Origin: Antilocapra americana
Taxonomy: Eukaryota > Chordata > Mammalia > Artiodactyla > Antilocapridae
Direction: 5' to 3'
DNA: 64,000 nucleotides
Assembly: GCA_007570785.1 (NCBI GenBank)
Contig: ML664664.1
Coordinates: forward strand, 868,853-932,852
How positions within the stretch are numbered: position 1 is the first letter of the stretch; every line of letters starts with the position of its first letter. A program made the position numbers and the translations under genes. Below are positions 61,750 through 64,000 of the stretch, piece by piece. Below the pieces are notes generated by a model. The model was not told the DNA's origin and searched no databases. It was given only the letters and a program-made list of their open reading frames with translations.

Positions 61750-62270
61750 CCAAAGGTAGAATGGGATATTACTCAGCCATTAAAAATACATTTGAATCAG
61801 TTCTAATGAGGTGGATGAAACTGGAGCCCATTAAACAGAATGAAGTAAGCCAGAAAGAAAAACACCAATACAGTATACTAACACATATATATGGAATTTA
61901 GAAAGATGATAACTATAAACCTGTATGTGAGACAGCAAAAGAGACACAGATGTATAGAACAGTCTTTTGGACTCTGTGGGAGAGGGCAAGGGTGGGATGA
62001 TTTGGGAGAACGGCATTGAAAATATAATCATATGTGAAACGTATCGCCAGCCCAGGTTTGATGCATGATACAGGGTGCTCGGGGCTGGTGCACTGGGATG
62101 ACCCAGAGAGATGGGATGGGGAGGGAGGTGGGAGGGGGGTTCAGGATGGGGAACACATGTACACCCATGGCCGATTTATGTCAGTGTATGGCAAAACCAA
62201 TACAATATTGTAAAGTAAAAATTAAAAAAATTATATAAAAAAGAAACAATAAAAAATAAATAAAATAATA
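61750..62270 (+). mobile_element. L1 3' end, plus, strongly 5'-truncated
   Basis: It starts at 'ggatattactcagccattaaaaata' near the ORF2 end and covers the 3'UTR ('ggctggtgcactgggatgaccc') to an A-rich tail. It is of the same subfamily as the copies at 20744-21550 and 45967-46824. Confidence 0.92.
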
Positions 62271-62505
62271 CTGGAGATAGCTCAATTTATGAATATAAAC
62301 TATTATATATAGAATGGATAAACAAAAAGGTCCTAATGTATAGCACAAGAAACTGTATTCAATATCCTATGATAAACTGTAATAGAAAAGAATATGAAAA
62401 AGAATGTATATGTATATATCTGAATCACTTTGTTATAGGGAGAGATTAATGCAACACTGTATGTCAATTACATGTCAAGAAAATAAATTTAAAAGGAAAA
62501 AAAAA
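62271..62505 (+). mobile_element. Second L1 3'UTR fragment, plus
   Basis: 'aactgtattcaatatcctatgataaactgtaat' and 'caacactgtatgtcaattacatgtcaagaaaataaat' mark another L1 3' end, similar to 23540-23675. Confidence 0.72.
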
Positions 62506-62544
62506 TCCTTTTTTACTCTGAGGAAGTCAGTCTTTGTTCTATGA

Positions 62545-62725
62545 AGACCTTCAACTGGTTAGGTAAGACCCACTCACATTATGGAGGGAAATCTTTTTTG
62601 AAAGTATAAAGACGTAAATATAATTCTCATCCAAAATCACCTTTATAGAAACATCCAGAACACCGTTTAACATAATATCTGGGCACCATGACCCAGCGAA
62701 GCTGACACATAAAATTAACTATCAT
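62545..62725 (-). repeat. Ancient mammalian repeat, minus, family not assigned
   Basis: The reverse complement reads 'gttaattttatgtgtcagcttcgctgggtcatggtgcccagat', then 'ttctggatgtttctataaaggtgattttggatgag', a familiar old mammalian repeat whose name I will not guess. Confidence 0.55.
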
Positions 62726-63174
62726 GCAGACAAGAAAACCTACTATTTGTAATTACTTTGACAATCATATAAGGTAGTATTGTGATGAAGCTAATTTAAT
62801 TTTTACAGAGCTAGAAATATACAATGAGTATGAATTTGTTAGTGACAGTGAGATTAGGGATAATTTATTAATGAGCTGAACAACAAAAATAATAATTATT
62901 AAACATTGTTTATAGGCTTTAAACATATTAAAATTTTTCTAATTATAAAATTAATAACATTCACTATAGGAATTTAAGAAATTACTGAAAAACTTTAGAA
63001 AATAAAATTATTCATAATCCCATGACCAAGAGCATTTATTTTTTGTATAAAATTTCACATTTAATATATCAATAAAGACATATATAGGCATACATACACA
63101 TTATACATAATTGATAAATCCATACATATGTGTGTCTTTGTATATACACATTTGATAGCATTCAGAGAATACTC

Positions 63175-64000
63175 ACTATGAAATTTAAGTTTATTACTAG
63201 TCATTAGGGAAATGCAAATTAAAACCACAATGAGATATCACACCTGTTAGAATGACCTTAATCAAAGAGACAAGAAATAAAAATGCTTTTGTGGATGTGG
63301 AGAAAAGAGAACACTTGTGCACTGCTGGTGAGATTGTAAATTGGTATAGCCACTATGCAAAATAGTACAGAGGATCCTCATAAGATTAAAAACAGAATTG
63401 CCATATGATCCAGCAATATCACTTCTGGGAATATATCCAAAGAAAATGAAAATATGAACTCAAAAAGATATCTTTACCTTCATGTTCATAGCAGTATTAT
63501 TTACAACAGCCAACACATGGAAACAACCTAAGTATCATTGATGAATGAATGGATAAAAAAGTTGTAATATATATGTTCAGTGGAATCTTACTCAGCCATA
63601 AAGAACAAGGAAATCCTACCATTTGTGACAACATGGACAGACTATGAAGGCATTATGACAAGTGAAATAAGTCAGGTAAAGAATAAAAAATACTCATGAT
63701 TTCAGTTATATGTGTAGTCTAAAATAAACAACAAAAACAATAACAAAAAACCCAAATCCACAGAAAAAGAAATCAGACTTGTGGTTACCAGAGGCAGAAG
63801 ACAGGAGTAGAGAGAAATGAAGGATGGTGGTCAAAAGACAAACTTGCAGTTATAAAATAACTAAGTACTAGGGAGGTAATGTACAGCATGATGACTACAG
63901 TTAACGCTGCTGTATGATATACAGAAAAATTAAGAGAGTAAATTCTAAGAGTTTTCTTCAAAAGGAGAAAATTGTTTTTCCTTTTATCTTTCTTTTCTTT
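63175..64000 (+). mobile_element. Old L1 LINE 3' portion, plus, cut by window end
   Basis: ORF2 end and 3'UTR in order: 'aaatgcaaattaaaaccacaatgagatatca', 'gccatatgatccagcaatatcac', 'aagtgaaataagtcaggtaaag'. It resembles the L1 at 14250-15700. It continues past position 64000. Confidence 0.82.

Overview
This is mammalian nuclear DNA from a ruminant, almost certainly a bovid. The diagnosis rests on repeats: many copies of the tRNA-derived Bov-tA/Bov-A2 SINEs, many fragments of the BovB LINE, artiodactyl L1 elements and two older cetartiodactyl CHR-type SINEs. The species cannot be fixed from sequence alone. Composition is AT-rich, with no bacterial-style genes, operons, CRISPR arrays or phage. 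Nearly every long open frame lies inside a LINE or SINE and is not a host gene.

The one host gene is on the minus strand. Seven exons lie between 60070 and 32786. Each has AG/GT splice borders, and all exon phases join without a break to give 283 complete codons. The protein has the beta-sandwich (MSP/ASH-like) character of axonemal proteins, and its later part matches the C-terminal section of CFAP47 as I remember it (a cilia and flagella associated protein, X-linked in human, linked to sperm flagellum defects). The 5' part of the gene lies beyond position 64000 and its last exons lie before position 1. The window is therefore an internal, 3'-ward piece of CFAP47, probably from the X chromosome.

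Layout. 1-32785: intron-like DNA packed with repeats. It holds an old antisense L1 (about 3326-7640) broken up by five younger ruminant insertions, two related solo LTRs (2008-2472 and 30816-31373), BovB copies, and a U6 snRNA pseudogene fused directly to an L1 3' end (19944-21550). 32786-60070: the seven exons, with introns carrying SINEs, BovB, L1, MIR and one 400-base assembly gap (40160-40559). 60071-64000: the upstream intron, with a purine-rich tract, SINE, L1 and ancient repeat fragments.

The most notable items are the reconstructed CFAP47 exon chain, the U6-L1 chimeric retropseudogene with an internal L1 deletion, the LTR pair, the nested-insertion order, and a BovB copy that lost the first reverse-transcriptase catalytic motif. 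I found no convincing new molecular system. Repeat boundaries are by eye and may be off by 5-30 bases.
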